From Delphinus delphis (lineage: Eukaryota; Chordata; Mammalia; Artiodactyla; Delphinidae), in the NCBI RefSeq assembly GCF_949987515.2, contig NC_082694.2, positions 64,726,080-64,790,079 of the forward strand: 64,000 nucleotides of DNA. Reading direction: 5' to 3'. How positions within the stretch are numbered: position 1 is the first letter of the stretch; every line of letters begins with the position of its first letter. Shown piece after piece: positions 24,795 to 35,070 of the stretch. The position numbers were made by a program, and so were the translations under genes. Under the pieces are notes generated by a model. The model did not search any database. It was not told the origin of the DNA and was given only the letters and a program-made list of their open reading frames with translations.

Positions 24795-25025
24795 AAAACA
24801 CCAATACAAAAAGTAACATTTACTGAGTGCTTATGGTGGGTCAAGCAATGTCTACATGCATTAGTTTACTTAATATCTTTCCAAAAACCAAATGAGTTAG
24901 GTACTAATTATGAATTGCAGAGAGAGGTTAAGCATCTTGCCTAAGACACAGCTAGGAAGTGATAAATCATAGACTGGAACTCAGTCTGGCTCTGGAGCCA
25001 ATATCCTTAACCACTAGACTAGGCT
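24795..25025 (+). repeat. MIR ancient SINE
   Basis: Landmarks are ACATTTACTGAGTGCTTATG, AGAGAGGTTAAGCATCTTGC, CACAGCTAGGAAGTGATAAA and TATCCTTAACCACTAGACTA. These match the MIR consensus order. Confidence 0.7.
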
Positions 25026-25407
25026 TTGTCTATAAATGCCAATGCCTTCCAAATCTGTATTCCCAAATCTTCAAGCTTCAACCCTGAATTTCCAAATGTC
25101 TTCTGGACATCTCTACATGGATGTCCTTCAAGAACCTCAAAAGTAACACAACTGAAATCACTATGTCCCTCTTGCTCCTCAGCATTCGCCAACAAAAGCT
25201 ACTCACCACACCTTCTTGTACTTCTTGTACTTCAGGTTAATTCATTCATCCAGCTACCCAAAGTAGAAAGCTAAGTATGAGTAATTTTCACCTTGTCAGT
25301 CCCTCTCATCCCCACATTCACCAAATTATGTTGTTTCTACCTCTCAAACTAACTTAGATGCAGCTCTCATCACTTCTCACAACTGGGCATTAGCTTGGAA
25401 TCTTTCT

Positions 25408-25852
25408 TTCTGAAAAACAAATACCGTATGCTAACACATATATATGGAATCTAAGAAAAATAAGGGGAAAAAAAGGCATGAAGAACCTAGGGGCAAGATG
25501 GGAATAAAGACACAGAGCTAATAGAGAATGGACTTGAGGATATGGGGAGGGGAAAGGGTAAGCTGGGAGGAAATGAGAGAGTGGCATGGACATATATACA
25601 CTACCAAACGTAAAATAGATAGCTAGTGGGAAGCAGCCACATAGCACAGGGAGATCAGCTTGGTGCTTTGTGACCACCTAGAGGGGTGGGATAGGGAGGG
25701 TGGGAGGGAGGGAGACGCAAGAGGGAAGAGATATGGGGACATATGTATATGTATAACTAATTCACTTTGTTATAAAGCAGAAACTAACACACCATTGTAA
25801 AGGAATTATACTCCAATAAAGATGTTAAAAATAAATAAATGAATAAATAAAA
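25408..25852 (+). mobile_element. L1 3' end, 5'-truncated
   Basis: This runs from GAAAAACAAATACCGTATGC through the G-rich 3' UTR to TTATACTCCAATAAAGATGT and an AATAAATAAATG tail. It is closely related to the copy at 37287-37749. Confidence 0.88.
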
Positions 25853-26026
25853 AACAACTGTGATTCTGTCATAACCTACAATGGCTCCCTACCATTGATA
25901 TCAACTCCAAACTTTTTAGCAAAACATATTACGTTCTTGTCTTTGCCAATCTCTCAGCTTCAACTCTAACCATCCAACCCCAACTCGTCTTCCCCCCAAA
26001 ACTTCCCTGAATTTACCATGCATTTA

Positions 26027-26594
26027 TTTATTTATTTATTTAATTTCTTTGGCTGCGTTGGGTCTTTGTTGTTTCACGCGGCTTTTCTCTAGTTGCTGCG
26101 AGCGGGGCTACTCTTTTTTTTTTTTTTCTTTTGCAGTACGCAGACCTCTCACTGTGTGGCCTCTCCCGTTGCGGAGCACAGGCTCGGGACGCGCAGGCTC
26201 AGCAGCCATGGCTCACGGGTCCAGCCGCTCCGCGGCATGTGGAATCCTCCCGGACCGGGGCACGAACCCATGTCCCCTGCATCGGCAGGTGGACTCTCCA
26301 CCACTGCGCCACCAGGGACGCCCCGGGGCTACTCTTCATTGCAGTGCGCAGGCTTCTCACTGCGGTGGCTTCTCTTGTTGTGGAGCACGGGCTCTAGGCA
26401 CACAGGCTTCAGTAGTTGTGGCATGTGGGCTCACTAGTTGTGGCTCGCAGCCTCTAGAGCACAGGCTCAGCAGCTGTGGTGCACGAGCTGAGTTGCTCCG
26501 CGGCATGTGGGATCTTCCCGGACCAGGGCTCAAACCTGTGTCCCCTTCATTGGCAGGCTGATTCTTAACTACTGCACCACCAGGCAAGTCCCTA
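26027..26594 (-). repeat. Long CHR SINE, split by a second SINE
   Basis: The minus-strand long form starts at the right with CAGGCAAGTCCC and ends at the left in TTTATTTATTTATTT. Direct repeats ACCATGCATTTA (26015) and ACCATGCTTTTA (26596) flank it. It is interrupted near GCGGGGCTACTCT. Confidence 0.9.
26116..26323 (-). repeat. Short cetacean-type CHR SINE nested in the long SINE
   Basis: A poly(T), then GCAGTACGCAGACCTCTCAC to CCACCAGGGACGCCC. The outer SINE sequence CGGGGCTACTCTT is duplicated on both sides (26103-26115 and 26324-26336), proving the order of insertion. Confidence 0.93.
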
Positions 26595-27094
26595 CACCAT
26601 GCTTTTAAAGACCAATATGTCTCTGCATAAGCCAAGTACCTTGGCCTAAGATGATCATCCCTCCCACTATGTCATCTTCCCAACCCAATCATAAAGGCAA
26701 CATCCTTTGAGAAGCCTTCTCTATTCTGCTCAGGTTGAAGAAACTCCCTCCTCTATGCATTCAAAGGTCAAAATGTTGCCTTAATTATTTTGTGCCCCCA
26801 TGACTAGCACATGTTCAATAAATGTGTAAATGAATACCAATCAACCAGCTCTTCACATCACTGTGCTCTTTTAACAATTTCAAGTCCAAAATCAATTAAC
26901 TTACATAATTTTTTTTTACTCTCCTGTAATACAAAATTACTGCTCTTATGTCTATTCGATTTCAGTGGTCACATTTCCACATACGTGGCAAACTGGAAGA
27001 AAAAAACACTGCAATTTCAACAGAGTATCTATAGTAAAAACATCTACTACACTCAGCAAACTTTCAAACAGCCACTGCTACCACAAGAACAACT

Positions 27095-27290
27095 TACAGA
27101 GCACATACTATATACCAGGCACTATTCTATATGTTTAACATATGTTGACTCATTTTAATTCTCACAACCACTTTATGAGGTAGATAGTATTATTATGTTC
27201 ATCTTCCTGATGAGCTTCAAGATCGAATAGAACCAAGACTAAAGCTCAAGCTATTTGGTTCCAGAGGCTGATCTCTTATACTGCCTCTCA
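27095..27290 (+). repeat. MIR ancient SINE
   Basis: GAGCACATACTATATACCAG, CACTATTCTATATGTTTAAC and TCTCACAACCACTTTATGAG are MIR landmarks in order. Confidence 0.65.
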
Positions 27291-28124
27291 TTAATAAGTC
27301 TAACACTACTGAAACAAAGACTAGGTAAATTCTTTCCTAGAGCCAAGCCATCTTTGAACATTGAATAGCTAGGAAAATGTGGGAGGTAAATGTAAAAATT
27401 TGGGTAGATATAGAGAATCTTGAAAACATAGCAAAATATTTTTTAAGAATATTAATTCACTCTAATTAATTACAGAAAAATGTTTTGTTAATAAAACACC
27501 AAATCTTTGACATAAGATAGGTCATTCTGTAGCATTACTAAAGTCAGTCAACTGAAACAGAGCCAAAGTACGTAGTCATAGCCCACAAAGATACTTGCCG
27601 AATTAAGTTTTTATAAGGAACTCAGATGTATCCAGAAGACAACTATCTTGAAAGGCTACTGAAACCCCAACTCTATACCATGTTTATAACGGAGACTAGG
27701 AAGGCTTCATGCACCAAAATTAGTCAGGACATAGTAAGTGATCTGTATCATTTACAATTTCCAAAACTGAGATCTACAGGAAGATGTTGCATTTTACCCA
27801 AATTGATGCATGCCCAATTCAGAAGTAGTAAGAAAAATATTTTCCACCTCTAAAGAGATGATAAATATGAGTGTCATCCATAAAATTCATTTCGTGAGGA
27901 CTATGCAAGCTAACCTAATTAGTTTTCTACATTCCAAGACTTCTTGGAACAGGTATCTCTGAGTTCTAAGTCTGAACAAGAAGCCGTCATACCAGACAAT
28001 CAATCAATCGATTAAAATTCACCCAATCTGAACTTCACTACAACTGGAGTAGAGTACAATGATCTTTTTTCTCATTTATGATCACTGTACAAACTTCTCA
28101 AGTCAAATCAAAGTCAGTGTCTTA

Positions 28125-28484
28125 GGGACTTCCCTGGTGGTCCAGTGGTAAAGATTCCGCCTTACAATGCAGGGGATGCGGGTTCGATCCCTAGTCAGGG
28201 AACTAAGATCCCACATGCTACGGGGCAACTAAGCCCACGCGCCACAACTACTGAGCTCACACACCTCAACTAGAGCCTGAATGGCGCAAACTACAGAGCC
28301 CACATGCTCTGTACCCCGCGCACCACAACTACAGAGCCCATGCACCCTGGAGCCTACGCGCCACAACAAGAGAAAACCCGCACGCCACAACTAGAGAGAA
28401 GCCTGCACACCACAACGAAGAGCCCAAGCACCGCCATGAAAGGTCCCGCATGCCACAACTAAGACCCGGCACAGCCAAAAACTA
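28125..28484 (+). repeat. CHR SINE, long form
   Basis: It starts GGGACTTCCCTGGTGGTCCA, has B box GGTTCGATCCC, then an extended body with several CCACAACTACAGAGCCC-like units, ending AAAAACTAAATG. The body has more internal repeats than the other copies. Confidence 0.9.
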
Positions 28485-28728
28485 AATGTCTCAGAAAAGG
28501 AAAAGGGGAGATATCCATTAAAAAAATATATAAAACTAGAATGATTGTCTGAAAACACTGAGCAACTCTGGAGTTTCCTCTTCTTCACTATGACAGAGAT
28601 CTGTAACCCACCTCAGAAACTGAAGAAACGTAACTTACTCTTACACATATACTACAATACTCATTGATTAATACCCATCTATATCTTCATTTACTTATGT
28701 ACATATATTGCATGAACAATCTACTGGG

Positions 28729-28790
28729 TTGGCCAAAAAGTTCATTTGGGTTTTTTCTGTGGAAAAAACCCAAATGAACTTTTTGGCCAA
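28729..28790. mobile_element. Palindromic mariner-type MITE
   Basis: Two perfect 28-bp inverted arms (28729-28756 and 28763-28790), beginning TTGGCCAAAAAGTTCATTTG, surround the six-base loop CTGTGG. This is the terminal-repeat sequence of the mariner family common in cetartiodactyls, collapsed to its ends. The transcript would fold into a long perfect hairpin. Confidence 0.8.
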
Positions 28791-28859
28791 GTGTGTGTGT
28801 GTGTGTGTGTGGGTGTGGGTGTGTGTGGGTGTGTGTGTGGGTGTGTGTACACACACACA
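28791..28859. repeat. (GT)n microsatellite ending in a GT/AC palindrome
   Basis: GT repeats with GGGTGTG interruptions switch to AC repeats at 28848-28849, giving the self-complementary GTGTGTGTACACACAC at 28841-28856. Confidence 0.95.
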
Positions 28860-29059
28860 GAACTAGTAATACAACAGTCTTGACTTCATTCTGACATTTA
28901 GCCACACCAACACAATGAAAGATATTTATCCAAATATAGATAATATTTGTTACCAACATTTTTATTTCCATCTACATTTTAATGAAATCTATCCTCTGTA
29001 ATATAAACACTAAGTCAGTGAACAATTTTTAAAGTAACAGTGAGGGGCACGGCAATACT

Positions 29060-29245
29060 AAGCACCCTGTGGCTTAAGAGAATTAGTATTCACTGTGTAT
29101 CTGCTTATACATATGCCTAGCAGTGTTAGGCACTTTAAAAATGTTTACCTCTTAAATCTTCACAACCATCCTATTAAGTATTAATCATAACTTACAAATG
29201 AGGAGGAAGCTGGAGTTCAGGAAGTTTAGGAAGTGAGCTAAAATT
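29060..29245 (+). repeat. MIR-like fragment
   Basis: GCAGTGTTAGGCACTTTAAA, TCTTCACAACCATCCTATTA and a later AAATGAGGAGGAAGCTGGAG match a diverged MIR. Confidence 0.6.
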
Positions 29246-29664
29246 CAAAATTCAGGACTACATAAAGCCCATTCTCTCTCCACATGTCCTCAGAAAAGCT
29301 TGCTTAAAAAATATGTATATATACACAAAAAGAAAAAGAAAAAAAATGTATATATATAAATTATACATATACTATACATATATATGATGTACTACACATT
29401 TAGTGGAGAAGGGGCTCTATTTCAGGAAGCAAGAGAAAACACCACCACCAGTAATTAAATAAATAAGAAAATACTAAACAAATTAACAATACCTTACTCT
29501 TACACTGAAGCAAAAACTAGATGGATCCTACAAGATAGTGAAAAGTGGTAAATTACAAAAAAAAATCCTAAGAAGTTCAAATGTGGTGTTAAGTTCAAAA
29601 AACTTAACAGAACATCAAAATGGTTTAAGTAAAAAAAAGAGATTTACAAATAAATAAAAAACAT

Positions 29665-29885
29665 GTTTTGAACAGTGAACACACTATTCTAAGCACTTTA
29701 CGTGTAACACTCAGTCCTCACAATTAATACAGTTATCACCCCCTTTTTGCAAATGGAGAAACTGGAAAAGAAATGCTACGTAATTCAAAGTTACACAGTT
29801 CAGGGAGGAAAAAAAAAACAAAACAGAAACTAGGATCTTAACTCAAAACTTTGCTCCTTCCTATTATGCTCAATGGCATTAACAA
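29665..29885 (+). repeat. MIR-like fragment
   Basis: ACACTATTCTAAGCACTTTA, CTCAGTCCTCACAATTAATA, TTTGCAAATGGAGAAACTGG and AATTCAAAGTTACACAGTTC are MIR landmarks, with an A-rich interruption near 29810. Confidence 0.6.
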
Positions 29886-29984
29886 ACAATAACTAAAGAG
29901 AGGGACATATCTAGTAATATAAACAATATGGTCTAGTGGTGTACGCAGAGCTATTTTGATTTTTAAAACCCAAAGTCCACAAAT

Positions 29985-30965
29985 AAGCATATGAAAACAT
30001 GTTCAACATCATATGTCATTAGGGAATTACAAATTAAAACAATGAGATATTACACACATATTAGAATGGCAACAATCCAAAACACTGACAACGTCAAATG
30101 CTGATGAGGGATGTGAAGCAACAAGAACTCTCATTCATTGCTGCTGGGAATGCAAAATGGTACAGCTACTTTAGAAGACAATTTGGCAGTTTCTTACAAA
30201 ACTAAACATATTCCTGGGACTTCCCTGTTGGTCCAGTGGCTATGACTCCGCACTTCCAATACAGAGGGCACAGGTTCAATCCCCGGTCAGAAAACTAAGA
30301 TCTCACATGCCACACGGTACGGTCAAAAATTTTTTTTAACAGAAGAAAGAAAACAAACTAAACATACTCCTGCCATAAGATCCAGCAATCATGCTCCTTG
30401 GTATTTACCCAAATGAACTGAAAACTTATGTCCACACAAAAACCTAGACACAGGTATTTATAGCAGCTTTATTCATAACTGTTACAACCTGGAAGCAACC
30501 AAGATGTCCTTCAGTAGGTGAATGGATAAATAAACTGTGGTCCATCCAGACAATGGAATATATTATTCCATGCTAAAAAGAAATAAGCTATCAAGCCACA
30601 GAAAGACATGAAAGAAACTTAAATGCATATCATTCAGGGAACGAAGCCATACTGAAAAGGTTACATACTGTATGCTTCCAACTATATGACATTCTAGAAA
30701 AGGTAAAACTATGGAGACAGTGAAATGATCAGTAGTTGCCAGGGAGCAGAAGGGAGAGAGGGTGAATAGGCAGAGTAAGCAGTACCAAGGGTGAACACTA
30801 ACATAAACTATGGACTTTGGGTGATAATGATGTGTTAATGCAGGTTCATTGATTGTAACAAACATACCAACGTGTGTCAGATATTCATGGGGGTAGGTGG
30901 TAAATAGAGGAACTCTGTACTTTCTGCTCAATTTTACTGTGAATCTAAAAAAATGTCCATTTAAG
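29985..30965 (+). mobile_element. Old L1 3' portion, split by a SINE
   Basis: ORF2 C-terminal landmarks (ATGTCATTAGGGAATTACAA, AATGGTACAGCTACTTTAGA, CAATGGAATATATTATTCCA) run into a 3' UTR ending near AATCTAAAAAAATGTCCATT. The SINE at 30217-30355 interrupts it with a clear target duplication. Confidence 0.8.
30217..30355 (+). repeat. Short CHR-type SINE inside L1
   Basis: It reads GGACTTCCCTGTTGGTCCAG with B box GGTTCAATCCC and a short A/T tail. Duplications AACTAAACATATTCCTG (30200-30216) and AACTAAACATACTCCTG (30356-30372) flank it. Confidence 0.9.
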
Positions 30966-33447
30966 AAAGAAAGAAAAAACAAAAATCACCAAAGCCAAAG
31001 AAAGTGTGTTTACTTAGCAGTTAATATGTAAAGCAGCATCCATTTAACATACTCATTAGTATACATATACCAAATCAAAAATATTTATTAATATGTTGTA
31101 CTAGGCATGCTGGGGAGGGGATATAAACTACTGGAGTTGGGAAAGAAAATTAAATGAACCAGTTTCACAAAACAAAATAGGGAGACAGGACTGGAAAGAC
31201 TGCTAGAGGCCAGATCATGGAGGTTACTGAATGCCAGGCCAAAGAATGAGCACAGAGACTCAGAAATCTTAACTCTAAAACACTAACAGGGGGCAAATAC
31301 TTGCCTAACCTAAGTATATACTGATGACTCTTAATCTAAAGAAAATGCATTTATAAACATTTTTTGTGAGATACAGATAATTTAAACATATACAGTAGTC
31401 AACAACGGTGGTTTAAAATTCACCATCTTGGCCATCCAAGTGAATACATATACATACAAGTCCTGCTCCCATTTTTCGATTTCCAACCAACACCAACAGA
31501 CTACCCATAACCCCATAAACTGAACCTATCCATAAGACTACTCTATCACCCAATAAAACTCTCTATCCCCTTAAACCACTTACATCACCACTCTTTATCC
31601 CCTTTAACAAAGATGTCTTTCCTCTGGGGTAGAAAAGAAGGTGGCTCACTGCCCATGAACTGGAAAGAGGGGTCATGTTAGGGCCATCATCACTACCGGC
31701 ACCTTCTGCCCATCCTATTTATAGGACTGTCACCCTCTATTCATCATTAAAGCCAAACCTACTAAGTACCTACATATTCCAGGCAAAACATAAAATGCAG
31801 CATTCCTTCCCCCATCATCTGAAGAAATGACACACACAGGACCCTATACAACCTCTGGTAATTATTATTAATAAACTGCACTTCTCATATATGAAAACAC
31901 TTCAGAATTTGTCCATTGTTACTTTCAAACTTCTTTTGTAATCCTTTTGTTTTATTTGCCATAAACTCTTCTACATAATTTTAATCACATACTACTCAAT
32001 TCTCAATGCATAGCTATCCACCATTGTATCCAATCCCATACTTTCTAATTAAATGTTCCAACATACCTCAACTAAGGTATCCCAAATCAGTGCTACAGTT
32101 TATATATCTACCTTTACACTTACATAAAGCCCTCCCCTTAAGTAATCTACCATTAGAGTGACTGTTTTCTTCCCTTTCATGAACAGGCACATTCATATTT
32201 GTCCAATTTCCCCAATCATTTATAACTAACTCTGGCACATATAATCTTTCTGAAACACGACCTCCAGATATAAAATCACCCTGTGAGAGTCCTCTTTCTA
32301 CTGAAAACATTTTAAGACTTTTGTTAATATGGCTTTTTATAGAAATTCAAGTATATATACTATGTTACCACTTATTCAAAATTTAAAGTCATGAAAGACA
32401 GTAATAGATACCATTTAAAGATAAAGGTATATACTAAAAAACATAAAGACACGTATAAGAATGATAAAACCAAATTAAGGATAATGCTCATGGGGGAGGG
32501 AGAGTTGAAGGAATGCAATCCAGGAGGGACACACAAGACTTCAACTCTATTTGTGATGTGTTTTTTTTTTTAACCAAGTCGAGAATACATGGTTGTCTGC
32601 CACAATTGTTCTTTATACCTTTTCATATGTGAAATATATTTAAGTGAGTTTAAGAGGAAAGAAATCCAACTATTAATGAGAAGCACCCTCTCATACAGAG
32701 TGACAAGCTGTTATGTCCAAGTTGCAGTAAATGCTCATTGCTACATCTGGGACACCACTCCTGTACTTTACCTAAGCCAAGAAAAGAAAAATTACAAGAC
32801 TACAATACAAACTTTCCCTTAGACATATTTTAGATGTGTTCCAGGTTTATTTTCTATAGCTATACACAGCCCATTTCTTTCACAACGCTCACAAAAACAA
32901 AAATTAAATCCTTTAACTTTGTATACCTAGATTCCCATTTACTCTTAAGTGCCTCAGACAGTAAATCAGAATAACGACCTTTCCTTATTTGTCTCTGTTA
33001 AAATACAAGTGAATGGGTAAGACCACTTCACGACTTCCACTTGGCTAAATATGGACAGTCACACACATTACATCTCTGTGCATGAGTCTAACTCACTTGT
33101 ATACTAACTTTTCAATATCAATTTGTAACATCTAAATTAAGCCACTCATTCTATCGCAAATGAAATGTCGTCTCAGCCAAACGTAACCTAGCCAGGGCAA
33201 TTCCAAAACACTCCACCCCAGCCCACCGAGCGTTCATCTCATGCACATTCAAAGTCCCATCCCTGGACCAACGTTTACACCAGCCAGAACTGCTCTCCTC
33301 CAATGGTGAGCCTCACACGCGCCTCCGTATCCCAACTTTCAGCTCGCAGTGGTAAAACCAGCAGAGAGGGCCGGAAGTTTCACCTAGTTCGGAACCCAAA
33401 GGAAATCTGTAACTCATACACCGCAGGTGCCGAGTTTCTCGTCCCTG

Positions 33448-33455
33448 GTGAGTAT
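33448..33455 (+). other. Isolated strong splice-donor motif on the plus strand
   Basis: CTG|GTGAGTATA lies on the shore of the CpG island, on the strand opposite BIRC6. No coding frame goes with it. It could serve an antisense noncoding transcript or be chance. Confidence 0.2.
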
Positions 33456-34169
33456 AAGGTGGAAGCCCCGACCTAGGGAACAAGGGCTAGTCTTCCATGG
33501 CGTCCTCCCGAATCCTAAAGTCGTCGACGGAACAGTTCAGGCACCTGGCCCGCCTACTTCCCTCCCCGCCCCCACTCCAGACCCACCCCACCCCCAACCC
33601 GGGCGCGAAGCCTGCTGTACATCCCAGCACCTGCGAGTCCCAGGAACAGACACGGATCCACTTCTCTCCACAAGAGGGTAGGGCTTGGATGTCGCCTCGG
33701 ACGCTCGCCTCTGGCCACCGGCCTCTCACGTCGGGACCAACCCTGCGACCCTGTCGCTTTCTGATCTAAGAGAAGGCAGTACCGACACCCTCTCCAGGAC
33801 CTAGCAGGGGGCCTGAGCTTCTCCGGTGCTGAGCTCCTAGGCCTCCTCACCTCTCCCAGAGGACCAACCCACACCGGACGCTCAAAGCCCGAAAGGCAAC
33901 TCCCACCACTCCCCGCCTCGCCCGTCTTTTCTTCCCAGCTGCCGCCGCTGAAAAAGCCAAGTCCTAAGGTCCTCCTCAATCAGCTTCCGGGCCTCCCTTC
34001 ACAGCCAGGCCTGAGCCCCCAGCCCTGCCCTCCGCCACCCGCTCCAGTCACGCCGCTTCCCTCCTCCGGAGGCCGAGCCCTGGGGCTGGGCGGCTTCCTT
34101 CCCCAGCATCCCGGGGCCCGGCTCCTCCCGCGGCCGGCACGGCCCCCGCCCGGCGTGCGGCACACTCAC

Positions 34170-34410
34170 CGCCGAGCGCCGAGGCCTGCAGGGTGGCCCC
34201 CGAGGTGCCGTCGATGACTTTGATGGTCCCGCGACTGGTGACGGCCAGGATGGCGTTGAGCGCCGGGTGATAGGAGAGGCTGTGCAGCCCTTCGGCGTCG
34301 CAGCGCATGCAGCCGTCCCGCAGCACCAGCCACTCGGAGACCCCGGCCGCTCCCGCCCCCGCCGCCGAGGAGCAGCCCGGGCCCGAGGCCGCCGCAGCCG
34401 CAGCCGCCAT
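34170..34410 (-). CDS. BIRC6: BIRC6 coding exon 1 (N-terminus)
   Basis: This is the first coding exon of BIRC6, a giant cytosolic/Golgi-associated inhibitor-of-apoptosis protein with both E2 and E3 ubiquitin-ligase activity that restrains caspases, SMAC and HTRA2. I read ATG at 34410, a run of seven alanines, then a Gly/Ser/Ala-rich stretch and the first strands of the N-terminal WD40-like propeller (motifs SEWLVLRDGC, LHSLSYHPALNAIL, GTIKVIDGTSGATLQ). The exon holds 80 codons plus one base and ends at a consensus donor (G|GTGAGT). It joins exon 2 in frame as ASAL-G-AKPGG. I chose this ATG because it lies in a strong context (A at -3, G at +4) and because the annotated human start 28 codons upstream is out of frame here. 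The exon is very GC-rich, unlike the surrounding DNA. Identity is from recognition of the protein sequence. Confidence 0.96.
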
Positions 34411-34414
34411 CTTC
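34403..34414 (-). promoter_or_regulatory. BIRC6: TISU / YY1-type element over the BIRC6 start codon
   Basis: The minus-strand sequence GAAGATGGCGGC matches the published TISU consensus SAASATGGCGGC at every position, with the ATG of the coding exon inside it. The same bases match the YY1 core AAGATGGC. TISU elements direct accurate, scanning-independent initiation on mRNAs with very short 5' leaders and also act as transcription elements through YY1. That the site works this way here is inference. Confidence 0.75.
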
Positions 34415-34433
34415 CGGCCTGCGCTCAGCACAA

Positions 34434-34493
34434 TCACACTGGAAGCGGCTCAGTGACAGTCCCGGGAGGTGCAGCACCACCCCCAGTCACCAT
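34434..34493 (-). other. BIRC6: Short upstream ORF (19 codons), disrupted N-terminal extension
   Basis: An ATG at 34493 opens a frame beginning MVTGGGAAPPGTVTEPLP, which is the start of the longer human BIRC6 annotation as I remember it. Here one C appears to be missing from the CTTCCCAG run (34438-34445 region). The frame therefore shifts and stops at TGA 34436-34434, 23 nt before the TISU ATG. As the sequence stands this is a 19-codon upstream ORF and not a protein extension. Its ATG context is weaker (C at -3). A one-base assembly error cannot be excluded. Confidence 0.65.
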
Positions 34494-35070
34494 CCGGGGC
34501 CGGGGGGCAAGCCGAGCGCGTTAGCCGGAAGTGAGGTCAGGCGCCGGCACGCACGCGGGACGTCGGCCGCGCGCCCGGAGGGGCCAAGCTCAGAGGGAGG
34601 CTGGCGAGGGAGGCTGGCGAAGGAGGGGGAGAGGGAGATAGAGAGGCGGGACCCGGGGCGGGAGAAGCATGCGCGGGAGGGCTAGCGCGTGCCACGCGCT
34701 TCTGGTCTGGCCAGCTACGCGTCCGCAACGTCCCAGTTTTTTTCGAGCCCGGGGAGCGGCCGCAGCCTGCGCCCCGCCCAGCTCCCCTGCTCCGGGCCGC
34801 GGCGGGGTGGATGGATGGAGAGTGGGGGGTTGGGACGTGTATTTCCGCTAGGCGAGTACCCCGTCCGGTGCGACCTGGCCGAGACGCCTTGAGGCCCGTT
34901 GCTACGGTTCCAGCTGCGCCCGGACCGTTCCCAGCAGCGCGGTGCAGCGGTTTGGCTATGGCCCAAAGGAGACCTCAGGTCTGGGCCTCGGCTTAGCAGT
35001 CTGAAAAACGTCTAGTCTGGATTTGGAGAAACCGAGCGACTTCCCCAAGCCCACGCGTATTACATCGCCC

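Larger units (their letters stand above)
10480..34169 (-). other. BIRC6: BIRC6 intron 1
   Basis: This 23.7-kb intron lies between the CpG-island exon and exon 2. It is dominated by retroelements: ten or so CHR SINEs, a 6-kb block of L1 on both strands (16060-22690), further L1 tails, MIRs, hAT fragments, a mariner hairpin and (GT)n. Stretches in which I could name nothing include about 11340-12330, 13030-13620, 23420-24790, 27300-28120, 30970-31640 and 31650-33280. Confidence 0.92.
33290..35070. promoter_or_regulatory. BIRC6: CpG island spanning the BIRC6 promoter and exon 1
   Basis: This block is strikingly GC- and CpG-rich in an otherwise AT-rich window and contains BIRC6 exon 1. The part at plus coordinates above about 34420 is upstream of the gene. 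It has no TATA box in the expected place. It does have a canonical ETS site (CCGGAAGTG) at 34525-34533, a GC box in CCCGGGGCGGGAG near 34652-34664, and an NRF1-like GCATGCGC at 34668-34675. These are typical of a broad housekeeping promoter. The half below 34170 is the start of intron 1. Edges are judged by eye. The transcription start is not determinable, but it is likely between about 34420 and 34560. Confidence 0.85.

Noticed and set aside
26049..26635. 170-codon frame and its overlapping partners
   Set aside because: The frame runs through two nested SINEs. The protein has no independent support.
28791..28859. CRISPR-like or satellite array
   Set aside because: It is a simple dinucleotide repeat with no spacers. 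No array with regular unique spacers occurs anywhere in the window.
31430..31620. C/A-rich stretch resembling nuclear mitochondrial DNA
   Set aside because: The strand bias is suggestive, but I could not match it to any mitochondrial gene in order, and the frames are closed.
33427..34165. Several open frames in the GC-rich region on both strands
   Set aside because: GC-rich DNA has few stops. These are Pro/Arg/Gly-rich shadows of the CpG island and intron start with no recognisable domain.
34166..34480. 104-codon frame overlapping BIRC6 exon 1
   Set aside because: It is the wrong reading frame of exon 1. The BIRC6 frame is the one that joins exon 2 and matches the known protein.
34594..34665. 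G-quadruplex cluster in the promoter
   Set aside because: G runs are present, but the loops are too uneven for a confident call by eye.
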